Shown here piece after piece: positions 1 through 7,846 of a DNA stretch of 64,000 nucleotides. The stretch spans positions 62,001-126,000 of the forward strand of contig JANRMQ010000002.1 in assembly GCA_040981125.1 (NCBI GenBank), given 5' to 3'. The stretch's first letter is position 1; the number at the start of each line of letters is the position of its first letter. The notes under the pieces were generated by a model that ran no database searches, was not told the DNA's origin, and saw only the letters and a list, made by a program, of their open reading frames with translations. This DNA comes from DASSBQ01 sp040981125. GTDB lineage: Bacteria > Nitrospirota > Nitrospiria > Nitrospirales > Nitrospiraceae. The translations under genes were made by a program, and so were the position numbers.

Positions 1-479
1 GACAGCGTTCGGCGTACCGGGTCCGACTCCAGCATGGCAGCCATTCGCTCTGCCGTGCCGGCGATGTCGTGAGCAGGCGCGCCCTCCATAAACGGGCACT
101 TGCTGTCCCATCCGAGCACGACATCTTTCGTCGCGGAATCCCACATGACCGCATAGGGATAGAGCCGGCAATCCAGCGGCCGCCCGTCGTAGATTCGGCA
201 ACGGGACGTCTCGACGTCGAATGCCGGGCATATGAATCCCTCTCCGGACGGATGGGGGACCAGGCCGATCTGGCCGCCGGCAGAATTGGGAAAGTAGGAC
301 GGGTCAAGACCCAGCGCAACGGCCCGCGCAATTTCTTCGGCCGTCAAATAGGGCCGCAAAAAACTGTCCGACTCCGGGAAGCGGCAGCAGACCTCGCACG
401 TCAGACAGGTCCGACTTGGGACGATCTGCGGGACCATCGTAAGTAGGCGCGCCTTCGGCATGTCCAAAGGAAGGTTCAT
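1..479 (-). CDS. YkgJ-type cysteine cluster protein, 3' end outside window
   Basis: Translating the minus strand from ATG 477-479 gives at least 159 residues without a stop, running off the left edge. Near residue 25 there is a TCLTCEVCCRFP segment, followed by FICPAFD, RCRIYDGRPLDCRLYPY and a later KCPF. This spacing of cysteines (CxxCxxCC, then C, C, C, C) is the pattern of the YkgJ / zinc-or-iron-chelating domain family (CxCxxCC), whose biochemical role is not settled; metal binding is the usual inference. An ATG a few bases further upstream is out of frame, so 479 is the best start. It is transcribed away from the next gene. The call rests on the motif; the C-terminus is not visible. Confidence 0.85.
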   Translation of the reverse strand, partial: MNLPLDMPKARLLTMVPQIVPSRTCLTCEVCCRFPESDSFLRPYLTAEEIARAVALGLDPSYFPNSAGGQIGLVPHPSGEGFICPAFDVETSRCRIYDGRPLDCRLYPYAVMWDSATKDVVLGWDSKCPFMEGAPAHDIAGTAERMAAMLESDPVRRTL

Positions 480-712
480 GAGGGCATCATACGATGGGAC
501 ACCGTGCGAGGCAAGAAAGTGACACGTTCCGATCGAGATGCCGCAAATCACTTGAACAGGCCCGCCGCCGTCTCCTTTCACGCCCTGATGAGTTGAACCG
601 GGCCGTCGCTCTTGTACGGGCGCGAGAGGCCATGTTACGATTCCTCCAGCCTCGAACCAGAGACGGGCGACCAGCGCGTCGCGCCGGTCTCGCCGCCTCG
701 AGGACATGATCA

Positions 713-2200
713 TTGGCACTGACACAGAATCTGTCTGACTCCGTCGGTTCCGAATCCGCCCGCCGACGCTGCACCGCCATTCGCGACTCCCTGATTCGAG
801 CGGGCCTCTTCACGCCTCCATTGAAAGAGGCGGCGACAGAGGAAGGCTCCACCGGGCGCGCGGCTCGCTGGCGCATTTCCCCTGTTCCCTTCCACCTATC
901 GGCGGAACAGGTGAGGTTTTTCCATGCCCTCGGTCCGGACCTGTTGGCCTTCTACCGCGCGCTGAATCGCCTCTATATCGAAAGCGCGCGGGGCATGCTT
1001 CCCGCCTGGGCGGCCGGATACCTGGATCAAGGAAAACCCGACTCTCTCGTCACATTCGCCCGCATGAACCGGTTTCGTCAGGCGCTCCCTGCGGTCATTC
1101 GGCCCGATGTGCTTCCTACTTCAACCGGCATGGTCATCACCGAGCTGGATTCCGTGCCGGGAGGCATCGGCCTCACCGCCTGTCTGGCGCAGGCCTACGC
1201 GGACCTCGATGGAGAAGCCGGTCGACTTATCGGCGGGCGGGACGGCATGATCCAGGGGTTCGCCGCCATGTTGCGCGCGGCCCGAGGGAAACATGCAGGC
1301 TGCGTGGCCATTATCGTGTCGGAGGAGGCAAGCGACTATCGGCCTGAAATGCGGTGGTTGGCCGGCCGCCTTACCGGCATCGGCCTTGACACCTATTGCG
1401 TGGAACCGCGGGACATCCGGTTCACCGAGGAAGGCCTCTCCCTCTTCGTGGACGGGCGAGACCGGCCTGTCGGCCTTGTCTATCGATTCTTCGAACTCTT
1501 CGATCTCATGAATATCCCGAAGGCTGAATTAGTCATGTATGCCACGAAGAAGGCCCGCGTCGCCGTCACGCCGCCGTATAAACCGGCGTTGGAGGAAAAA
1601 CTCGCCTTCGGTCTGTTCCATCATCCGGCGTTGCACGACTTCTGGCGGCGCGAGTTAGGCGACCCGGTCCAGAGCAGGCTGGCCCGCGTGATGCCGCGGA
1701 CATGGATTCTTGATCCCCAACCGGTCCCGCCCACCGCCGTCATTCCCGATCTTGTGATCAACGGACAGCCGATCTCCGAGTACCGCCAGTTGGGAACCGC
1801 CTCGCAAAAGGAACGGCGCTGGGTTGTCAAACCGTCCGGATTTTCGGAGTTGGCCTGGGGCAGCCGCGGCGTAGTGATCGGACACGACGTCGCGCAAACG
1901 GAATGGTCGGCCGCCCTCCAGCAGGCGCTCGCCGCTTTTCCCGCTACACCGCACGTTCTACAGGAGTTTCACAAAGGCCGGCTCTTCGACTGCGCCTACG
2001 CCGATGAGACGGATCGGGTGGTCCCCATGTCCGGGCGCGCCCGCCTTTCGCCTTACTATTTCGTGGCGGGAGACAAGATCGAATTGGGCGGAATTCTGGC
2101 GACCGTCTGTTCCGCCGAGAAAAAGATCATTCATGGCATGGAAGACGCCATCATGGCGCCTTGTTCGGAGGTGGGCACCGACACGGCCCGACTTGACTAA
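713..2200 (+). CDS. Unrecognised 496-codon protein, possible ATP-grasp-like fold
   Basis: An open frame of 495 residues with no ATG near its 5' end. An in-frame TGA at 707-709 forces the start to TTG 713 (or CTG 719), so the start is uncertain. I do not recognise the family with confidence. A segment WVVKPSGFSELAWGSRGV (about residue 365) followed by VLQEFHKGRLF resembles the nucleotide-lysine strand and following strand of ATP-grasp enzymes, and VITELDSVPGGIGL near residue 140 looks like a conserved substrate loop. No signal peptide or membrane segment is seen. The next genes are a glutaredoxin and a KamA-type radical SAM enzyme, 90 bp and about 400 bp downstream, so a small-molecule ligase role is possible but inferred. 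Confidence 0.8.
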   Translation: MALTQNLSDSVGSESARRRCTAIRDSLIRAGLFTPPLKEAATEEGSTGRAARWRISPVPFHLSAEQVRFFHALGPDLLAFYRALNRLYIESARGMLPAWAAGYLDQGKPDSLVTFARMNRFRQALPAVIRPDVLPTSTGMVITELDSVPGGIGLTACLAQAYADLDGEAGRLIGGRDGMIQGFAAMLRAARGKHAGCVAIIVSEEASDYRPEMRWLAGRLTGIGLDTYCVEPRDIRFTEEGLSLFVDGRDRPVGLVYRFFELFDLMNIPKAELVMYATKKARVAVTPPYKPALEEKLAFGLFHHPALHDFWRRELGDPVQSRLARVMPRTWILDPQPVPPTAVIPDLVINGQPISEYRQLGTASQKERRWVVKPSGFSELAWGSRGVVIGHDVAQTEWSAALQQALAAFPATPHVLQEFHKGRLFDCAYADETDRVVPMSGRARLSPYYFVAGDKIELGGILATVCSAEKKIIHGMEDAIMAPCSEVGTDTARLD

Positions 2201-2290
2201 TACGTCCGCAATTCCTAACTCAGAGATCAACACTCAGCTATAACCCAAACTCAACATCCACCCATTCTTCACTCATAATTTGGTATAACC

Positions 2291-2536
2291 ATGGCGTTAA
2301 CACTGTATCATGTGCATTGGTGCCCGGAATGCGAAGTCGTACGAAAGAAGCTGACCGAACTGGGCCTCTCCTACGAGGACGTCATTGTCCCGGATATTCG
2401 GCCCCTCCGCAAGCAAGTATATGAGGTCTCCGGGCAATATTACGTGCCGGTGCTCCGGGACGATGACCGCATTCTTACGGAGACACACGAAATCCTGTCT
2501 TACCTCGACACCCATTATGTCGCCAAGCATGAATGA
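2291..2536 (+). CDS. Glutaredoxin-like protein
   Basis: 81 residues, the full length of a minimal glutaredoxin. The N-terminus reads MALTLYHVHWCPECEVV, giving a CPEC dithiol site at residues 11-14 at the end of the first strand, and YYVPVLRDDD supplies the cis-proline (VP) that faces the active site. The C-terminal helix ETHEILSYLDTHY fits the thioredoxin fold with a thioredoxin- or glutathione-S-transferase-like end. It probably reduces disulfides or mixed disulfides in the cytoplasm. It lies between the unrecognised 713-2200 gene and kamA-like 2608-3741 on the same strand. Confidence 0.85.
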   Translation: MALTLYHVHWCPECEVVRKKLTELGLSYEDVIVPDIRPLRKQVYEVSGQYYVPVLRDDDRILTETHEILSYLDTHYVAKHE

Positions 2537-2607
2537 CGGCCTGTCATCCGGCCGGCGGACCGGCGTCTGCCGCGCCGCCACAGGACGGCGGGAGAAAGGA
2601 TAACGAC

Positions 2608-3741
2608 GTGGAGGATTGGAAGCGCGTGCTCGCCGAGAGCATCGTCAAACCCAAAGACCTGGCTCACCGGTTGGGCGTGGACGAGAAGGAGATCGAATCG
2701 ATCGTCGGCGACTATCCGATGCGCATTACGCCGACGGTCCTGGCCACGATCAAGGCGAAGGGCGATGCCATATGGAAACAGGTCGTTCCGGACGCCGTGG
2801 AAATGGTGGACGCCGACGCCGAGGACGATCCGTTGGAAGAAGACCTCATGAGCCCGGTTCCCCATCTGGTGCACCGCTATCCGGACCGAGTGCTTCTCAT
2901 GGTGACGAATCAATGCCCCATCTATTGCCGCTTCTGCACGAGAAAGCGGCTCGTCGGGAAGCCGGGGTTTCTGAAAAAGGGGGAACTCGACCGCGCCATC
3001 GCCTATCTGCGCGAGCATACGGAAGTCCGGGACGTCATTCTGTCGGGCGGCGATCCGTTGCTGTTGCCGGACCTGCTGCTGGAGCGAATTCTCAAAGCAT
3101 TGCGCACGATTCCTCATCTGGAACTGATCCGAATCGGGTCGCGTGTTCCGGGCAGCCTGCCGCAGCGCATTACGCCGAAGCTCTGCGAGATCGTGAAGCG
3201 GTATCACCCGGTCTATATGAATCTGCATTTCAATCATCCCGACGAATTGACGCCGGAGGTCAAGGCGGCTTGCGGGATGCTGGCCGACGCCGGGATTCCC
3301 CTCGGAGCGCAAACTGTGTTACTGAAGGGAGTCAATGACGATCCGGAAATCATGAAACAGCTGATGCATCAGCTTCTGTTGGCCCGCGTGAAACCGTATT
3401 ATCTCTATCAGGCGGATTTGACCAAAGGCACCAATCATTTCCGCACGTCGGTTGAAGTCGGCTTGAACATCGTCAAGGCGCTGCAGGGGCACACCAGCGG
3501 AATGGCCGTGCCGCATTTTGTCATCGATGCGCCGGGCGGCGGCGGGAAGATCCCGTTGCTGCCGGGGGACTATGTCGTGCATCTGGACGAGGACGGCGCT
3601 ATCCTGCGCAACTATGAGCAAAAAACGTTTCACTACCCGCAGCCCAAGAATGGATCGAGTCGCCAACTGCCGATGGTCGGAGCCGGCCAGGCGCGCAACG
3701 GCTCGCCGAACGGATGCGACGGGGGACTGGACGGCCTGTGA
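2608..3741 (+). CDS. KamA family radical SAM protein (lysine 2,3-aminomutase type)
   Basis: About 377 residues from the chosen GTG at 2608, which has a strong Shine-Dalgarno (GGAGAAAGGA) seven bases upstream; an in-frame ATG at 2533 overlaps the glutaredoxin gene but lacks such a site. The radical SAM cluster motif CPIYCRFC supplies C103, C107 and C110, and GGGGKIPLLPG contains K314, matching the PLP-binding lysine of lysine 2,3-aminomutase. The family moves the alpha-amino group of lysine to the beta position; relatives act on EF-P lysine or on glutamate. There is no epmA or beta-lysine catabolic gene in view, so the exact substrate is open. The stop overlaps the next gene's start (GTGA). 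Confidence 0.9.
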   Translation: MEDWKRVLAESIVKPKDLAHRLGVDEKEIESIVGDYPMRITPTVLATIKAKGDAIWKQVVPDAVEMVDADAEDDPLEEDLMSPVPHLVHRYPDRVLLMVTNQCPIYCRFCTRKRLVGKPGFLKKGELDRAIAYLREHTEVRDVILSGGDPLLLPDLLLERILKALRTIPHLELIRIGSRVPGSLPQRITPKLCEIVKRYHPVYMNLHFNHPDELTPEVKAACGMLADAGIPLGAQTVLLKGVNDDPEIMKQLMHQLLLARVKPYYLYQADLTKGTNHFRTSVEVGLNIVKALQGHTSGMAVPHFVIDAPGGGGKIPLLPGDYVVHLDEDGAILRNYEQKTFHYPQPKNGSSRQLPMVGAGQARNGSPNGCDGGLDGL

Positions 3742-4892
3742 AAGCGCGCGGAGGCCGGGGCGGCATCCTGCCGTACCAGGACATCAAAGCACTCATTGCA
3801 CGACAGGTGATCCGCGCGGAGTTTCCCATCGAGGATCGCCAAATTCAGCCGGCCAGTTTGGATTTGCGGCTGGGACGGAAAGCCTATCGCCTGATCAGCA
3901 GCTTTCTTCCGGAACTGTCGGAAATCAGCAGCCGGCTCAACGTGCTGGATTTTTATCAGTCCGATCTGGTGATGTATGAGATGGACCTCACGGACGGCGC
4001 GATCCTCGAAAAGGGACACGTGTATCTGGTCCCGCTTATGGAAAGCTTGCGCCTCCCTGCGACGGTTCGAGCCAGGACCAACCCCAAGAGCACGACCGGC
4101 CGGCTGGATGTCTTCACACGCGTCGTCACGGACATGAACGCCGGATTCGACGAGGTCCGGCCCGGCTATCACGGCCCTTTGTTCCTGGAGGTCGTTCCCC
4201 GGTCTTTTACGATCAAGGTCAAGGCAGGATATTCCCTGAACCAGATCCGGTTCATTCACGGTGCGGCGATGGTGCCGGACAGCCGTCTCAGGCGTCTTCA
4301 TCAGGCGGAGCCGCTGCTGTATCACAACGCCGGAGGACCCAAGCCGCTGGCCGCCCGGGATGTGCGGACGGATCGGGGACTCTTTCTCCGGATCGATCTC
4401 AAGGGGCAGGATCGGGGCGAACGTCCGGTGATCGGCTATCGGGCCAAGAAAAACAGTCATGTGATCGACTGGTCGAAGATCGGGTACTATGCCGCATTGG
4501 ATTTCTGGGAACCCCTCATGCGGCATCGTCAGGACAGCCTTCTCTTGGAACCGGAAGAGTTCTACATTCTGGCGTCTAAAGAACGCATCCGGGTGCCGCC
4601 CGGCTATGCCGCCGAGATGGTCGCCTACGAAGCGGCCTGCGGCGAGCTCCGCACCCATTACGCGGGCTTTTTCGATCCAGGATTCGGCTATGGGCACGGC
4701 GAATTGCGCGGCACTCAGGTTGTGCTGGAAGTGCGCCCGCATGATGTGCCCTTTCTGATTCATGACGGACAAACGTTCTTCAAGGTGGTCTACGACCGCA
4801 TGAGCCGGCTGCCGTCGCAATTGTACGGCGCGGCGCTGGGATCCTCTTATCAACAGCAAGGCTTGACCCTCAGCAAACATTTCAAGGCGTAA
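3738..4892 (+). CDS. dcd: dCTP deaminase, long two-half form
   Basis: 384 residues from GTG 3738, which overlaps the kamA stop; ATG 3714 in the same frame is an alternative. The family deaminates dCTP to dUTP for thymidylate synthesis. Ordinary Dcd is about 190 residues; this is twice that and shows two dUTPase-like halves: RARTNPKSTTGRLDVFTR with GPLFLEVVPRSF in the first, and HYAGFFDPGFGYGHGEL with TQVVLEVRPHDVPF in the second. This matches the long, internally duplicated DCD-domain proteins known from alphaproteobacteria and others. Which half keeps catalytic residues cannot be decided by eye. Likely co-transcribed with kamA and the membrane gene 4895-5299. Confidence 0.85.
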   Translation: MKARGGRGGILPYQDIKALIARQVIRAEFPIEDRQIQPASLDLRLGRKAYRLISSFLPELSEISSRLNVLDFYQSDLVMYEMDLTDGAILEKGHVYLVPLMESLRLPATVRARTNPKSTTGRLDVFTRVVTDMNAGFDEVRPGYHGPLFLEVVPRSFTIKVKAGYSLNQIRFIHGAAMVPDSRLRRLHQAEPLLYHNAGGPKPLAARDVRTDRGLFLRIDLKGQDRGERPVIGYRAKKNSHVIDWSKIGYYAALDFWEPLMRHRQDSLLLEPEEFYILASKERIRVPPGYAAEMVAYEAACGELRTHYAGFFDPGFGYGHGELRGTQVVLEVRPHDVPFLIHDGQTFFKVVYDRMSRLPSQLYGAALGSSYQQQGLTLSKHFKA

Positions 4893-4894
4893 CG

Positions 4895-5299
4895 ATGTCA
4901 CCTGTGTCACACGATAACCTCCCGGATCCACCGGCTTCGAAGTCACCCCGCCGCGACCACGATGAGGAGGGAGGCGAGCGCCAGTCCAATGTCGCCGGCA
5001 TGATGGTCGGCACCGCGCTGATGTTCATCGGATTCCTGAATATCTTCCTGTCGATCAGCGGAGGATTTGAGATCGATGTCGTCCCGCTCTTGATTTATTT
5101 CGCCGGCTTGGCCGTGTGGGCGAACTCCGTCGTTGAGAATCCAACGTGGCGCTACTCGATCATGGCCGTCGCCATTCTTCTGGCGCTGGGCTTCTACCAT
5201 TACGGCGAGATTCATTTCTGGCACAAGCAGGTCGTATTCTGGGCGACCGTAGCGATCGTCATGTATTTCATGTTTAACGAGCCGAAAAAGCCCGCTTAA
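4895..5299 (+). CDS. Small membrane protein of unknown function
   Basis: 134 residues starting two bases after the dcd stop. The first 35 residues are hydrophilic and charged (RRDHDEEGGERQ), followed by four hydrophobic stretches: AGMMVGTALMFIGFLNIFL, VVPLLIYFAGLAVWANSV, YSIMAVAILLALGFYHY and KQVVFWATVAIVMYFMF. It is therefore a four-helix inner-membrane protein with a cytoplasmic N-tail. I recognise no family. The tight spacing suggests one transcript with dcd, closed by the hairpin right at its stop codon. Confidence 0.8.
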   Translation: MSPVSHDNLPDPPASKSPRRDHDEEGGERQSNVAGMMVGTALMFIGFLNIFLSISGGFEIDVVPLLIYFAGLAVWANSVVENPTWRYSIMAVAILLALGFYHYGEIHFWHKQVVFWATVAIVMYFMFNEPKKPA

Positions 5300-5330
5300 G
5301 CCGGCCGTGAACTCGTCTGCCGGCTTTCTC
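5298..5330 (+). terminator. Rho-independent-like terminator
   Basis: An 8-bp perfect stem AAGCCGGC / GCCGGCTT with a 13-base loop is followed by TTCTCCTT. It begins inside the stop codon of the membrane protein gene, so it probably ends the kamA-dcd-membrane protein transcript. Confidence 0.7.
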
Positions 5331-5411
5331 CTTGCGCCAGTCTCGTCCAAGAATCGGTCAAGCAGCCGTGAAGGCGCCTCACCTCATTCCGTCCACGCCC
5401 GGAAGACATGC

Positions 5412-6218
5412 ATGACGCGAATCTCAGACCCGGTCGACTCCAAAGATCGCCACAATGGTTTTCCAATCGCGGATGTGAACAAGGCCCGTCGCGGTTCGTC
5501 CGGCATCACCATTTCCGTAATCATTCCGACTCTGAATGAAGAATCGTCACTCCCGACGACTTTGGAACATACATTCCGGCTCGGGTTTGACGATATTATC
5601 GTCGCCGACGGCGGAAGCGTCGATCGCACGCGGGACATCGTGGTGCAATTTGCATTGTCGCAAAAGCGGGACGCGATTAGAAATTGCCCCGTGATGTCGA
5701 TCACCACGCAGCCGGGACGTGGACTTCAAATGAATACGGCGGCCGAGTTGAGCCGAAGCGATGTCTTGCTGTTCCTCCATGCCGATACGATTCTGCCCGA
5801 CCATGCCAGGCGCAGCATCGCCGATTCGCTGCGAGACCCGCGCTGCATCGGCGGGCGCTTCGACGTCCAGTTTGACCGGCATAGCAATCTCGGCCGGCTT
5901 GTCAGCAATCTGATGAATATCCGTTCTCGGATGAGCGGCATCGCGACGGGGGACCAGGCGATTTTCGTACGGCGGGATGTCTTCGAGCGCATGCGGGGGT
6001 ACAGTCCCATCCCGTTGATGGAAGATCTCGATTTTACGCGCCGTTTGAAGAAGGAAGGGCATGTCGCCGCGCTCCGGGATAAGGTCACCACCTCCTATCG
6101 GCGGTGGGAGCAGAGGGGCCCGGTCCGGACGATTCTCCTGATGTGGACGATCCGCTTTCTCTATTGGCTCGGCGTCGATCCACGGACGCTGTCACGATTC
6201 TATGCCGCGGTGAGGTGA
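5412..6218 (+). CDS. TIGR04283-type glycosyltransferase (GT-A fold)
   Basis: 268 residues from ATG 5412, which has GGAAG six bases upstream; the frame is open further upstream but without initiation signals. The GT-A core is clear: ISVIIPTLNEESSLPTTL, IIVADGGSVDRTRD, then LLFLHADTILPD with the DxD-like metal site, and AIFVRRDVFERMRGY ahead of PLMEDLDFTRRL. This is the family 2 branch labelled TIGR04283, often found next to TIGR04282 in clusters assigned to arsenosugar or other glycan synthesis. Its partner is indeed the next gene. A hydrophobic stretch near the C-terminus (ILLMWTIRFLYWLG) may contact the membrane. Acceptor and donor are not known. Confidence 0.88.
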   Translation: MTRISDPVDSKDRHNGFPIADVNKARRGSSGITISVIIPTLNEESSLPTTLEHTFRLGFDDIIVADGGSVDRTRDIVVQFALSQKRDAIRNCPVMSITTQPGRGLQMNTAAELSRSDVLLFLHADTILPDHARRSIADSLRDPRCIGGRFDVQFDRHSNLGRLVSNLMNIRSRMSGIATGDQAIFVRRDVFERMRGYSPIPLMEDLDFTRRLKKEGHVAALRDKVTTSYRRWEQRGPVRTILLMWTIRFLYWLGVDPRTLSRFYAAVR

Positions 6219-6223
6219 GGGTA

Positions 6224-6279
6224 AGATTTGAGATTTGAGATTTGAGATTTGAGATTTGAGATTTGAGTGTTGAGTGTTG
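6224..6279. repeat. Heptamer tandem repeat
   Basis: Six exact copies of AGATTTG (6224-6265) followed by two copies of AGTGTTG (6266-6279), all in one 7-base register. It fills the gap between the two glycosyltransferase genes. Simple arrays of this type vary in copy number by slippage. Confidence 0.95.
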
Positions 6280-6306
6280 AATCAATAAAGTAGTCCGAGT
6301 TATGAA

Positions 6307-7077
6307 GTGAGAAGGCGAGATACGAGAGAAGAGCGGCAAGGGCCGCAGACGGGACCGGCGGATGGCGCGTTGGTCATTTTTGCGAAGGCCCCGATCCCTG
6401 GGCAAGTCAAGACCAGGCTCTGCCCGCCGCTGACACCGGATGAAGCCGCCACTCTTCATGGCACCTTCGTCCTTGATCAACTGGAACGTAGCAAGGCGGC
6501 GATCGCGAAATTTCGTCTGCCGGTGGAGCGCGTTTTGGCTTGCGCCCCGTCATCGGCGCATGTGTTCTTCAAAATCATGGCCGAGCGGCAGGGAGTCCGA
6601 CTGCTGGATCAGGAAGGGGATGATCTGGGCGCCCGCATGCATGCGAGCTTCGTCCACCTGTTTGAAGACGGCGGCTTCAAGCGGGTCGTGGTGATCGGCA
6701 CCGACGTGCCGTCCCTGCCCCTGACACATTACCGGCAGGCGTTTGAGTCGCTTGCGACGCAGGATCTTGTCCTCGGCCCCGCTCAGGATGGGGGCTACTA
6801 CCTCATCGGGCTCACCCGGCCGATGGGCGGCTTATTCCACGATATCCCCTGGTCCACCGACGGCGTGCTCGCGGCGACTCGTGAACGAGCCGCCGGCCTG
6901 GGGCTTAAGACGGCCTTATTGCCTGCGTGGCGGGATGTCGATACGCTCGACGATCTCCGCGCGATCATCCAGGACAGCGCGGCGGACGCGGCGCGCCCGC
7001 AGGCAGAACGAAACTTCTCAATGAGGACGGCCGGCGCACTCAGCCTCATCGGCAAGCGATTGAGGACCCGGTCGTAA
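6307..7077 (+). CDS. TIGR04282-type glycosyl/nucleotidyl transferase (DUF2064)
   Basis: 256 residues from GTG 6307; the start is weak because the only nearby ATG (6302) runs into a stop. ALVIFAKAPIPGQVKTRL is the N-terminal signature of the DUF2064/TIGR04282 group, related to CofC/MobA-type nucleotidyltransferases. VVVIGTDVPSLPLTHY and LVLGPAQDGGYYLIGL follow, with DIPWSTDGVLAATRERA, all in the family order. It pairs with the TIGR04283 enzyme just upstream across the heptamer array, and an SDR follows 18 bp later. The pair is usually placed in sugar-conjugate synthesis; no arsenic genes are seen here, so the product is uncertain. Confidence 0.85.
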   Translation: MRRRDTREERQGPQTGPADGALVIFAKAPIPGQVKTRLCPPLTPDEAATLHGTFVLDQLERSKAAIAKFRLPVERVLACAPSSAHVFFKIMAERQGVRLLDQEGDDLGARMHASFVHLFEDGGFKRVVVIGTDVPSLPLTHYRQAFESLATQDLVLGPAQDGGYYLIGLTRPMGGLFHDIPWSTDGVLAATRERAAGLGLKTALLPAWRDVDTLDDLRAIIQDSAADAARPQAERNFSMRTAGALSLIGKRLRTRS

Positions 7078-7095
7078 TCGAAAGAGGGACCACTC

Positions 7096-7830
7096 ATGAC
7101 ACAGCCGATCGCGCTCATCACCGGCGGCGCCAAGGGAATCGGTCGTGCCGTGGCCTTTGATTTGGCCGCGCAAGGCTGGCGCATTGCGATCTGTTATCGG
7201 ACAAGTGCCGAAGCCGCCGACGATACGGCGTCCGGCATCAAAGAGCGCGGCGGCCGCGCGCTGGCCATACAGTGCGACGTATCGGTTCCCGAAGCGGCGC
7301 AGCAGCTCGTACGCGACGTGGAACGCGAGTGGGGTGGTCTCGATGCGCTGATCAACGGCGCCGGCCCCTACCACCGGGTACATCTTTTCGATGAGACGAT
7401 CGCAGGATGGCGCGAGATGTTCGATGGCAATTTGCACCCGATTTTTTATTTGGCTCAAGCGGCCGCGCCGGGCATGAAGACACGGAAATACGGCCGGATC
7501 ATTAATTTCAGCATGGCCAATGCCGACCAGATGGAAGCGCAGCCGGACGTGACCGCTCATTACATCGCCAAAGCGGGCGTGTTGATCTTGACCCGCACAT
7601 TGGCCAAGCTGCTCGCTCCGCACGGCATTACCGTGAACGCCATTTCGCCCGGTTTCATCGATTCCGGCAGCGCGCCGGCGGGAGAACTGGCCGCCGCCGT
7701 CAAGCGCATCCCGGCCGGATACATCGGCACGGTGGATGATACGGTCGGCGCCGTCCGTTATCTGCTTTCCGCGGACGCGCGCTATGTCAATGGAGCCAAT
7801 ATTCAAATCAGCGGAGGATGGGGAATCTAG
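7096..7830 (+). CDS. SDR family oxidoreductase (FabG-like)
   Basis: 244 residues, standard for a classical short-chain dehydrogenase/reductase. ALITGGAKGIGRAVAF gives the TGxxxGxG nucleotide loop, ALINGAGPYHR replaces the usual NNAG with NGAG, and HYIAKAGVLIL holds the YxxxK pair. The serine normally ahead of it is in IINFSMANAD. The tail RYLLSADARYVNGANIQISGGW is typical of FabG-like enzymes. NADPH-dependent reduction of a ketone or pteridine-type substrate is likely. It follows the TIGR04282 gene by 18 bp and ends only 16 bp from the convergent UbiA fusion. Confidence 0.88.
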   Translation: MTQPIALITGGAKGIGRAVAFDLAAQGWRIAICYRTSAEAADDTASGIKERGGRALAIQCDVSVPEAAQQLVRDVEREWGGLDALINGAGPYHRVHLFDETIAGWREMFDGNLHPIFYLAQAAAPGMKTRKYGRIINFSMANADQMEAQPDVTAHYIAKAGVLILTRTLAKLLAPHGITVNAISPGFIDSGSAPAGELAAAVKRIPAGYIGTVDDTVGAVRYLLSADARYVNGANIQISGGWGI

Positions 7831-7846
7831 AACAAGTATGAAGAAA

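Noticed and set aside
487..876. 129-codon minus frame between the Cys-cluster gene and 713-2200
   Set aside because: Arg-rich, overlaps the start of the unrecognised gene, no ribosome site.
3633..4946. 437-codon minus-strand frame over dcd
   Set aside because: It is exactly opposite the clear Dcd gene, has no ribosome site and no domain, so it is a reading shadow.
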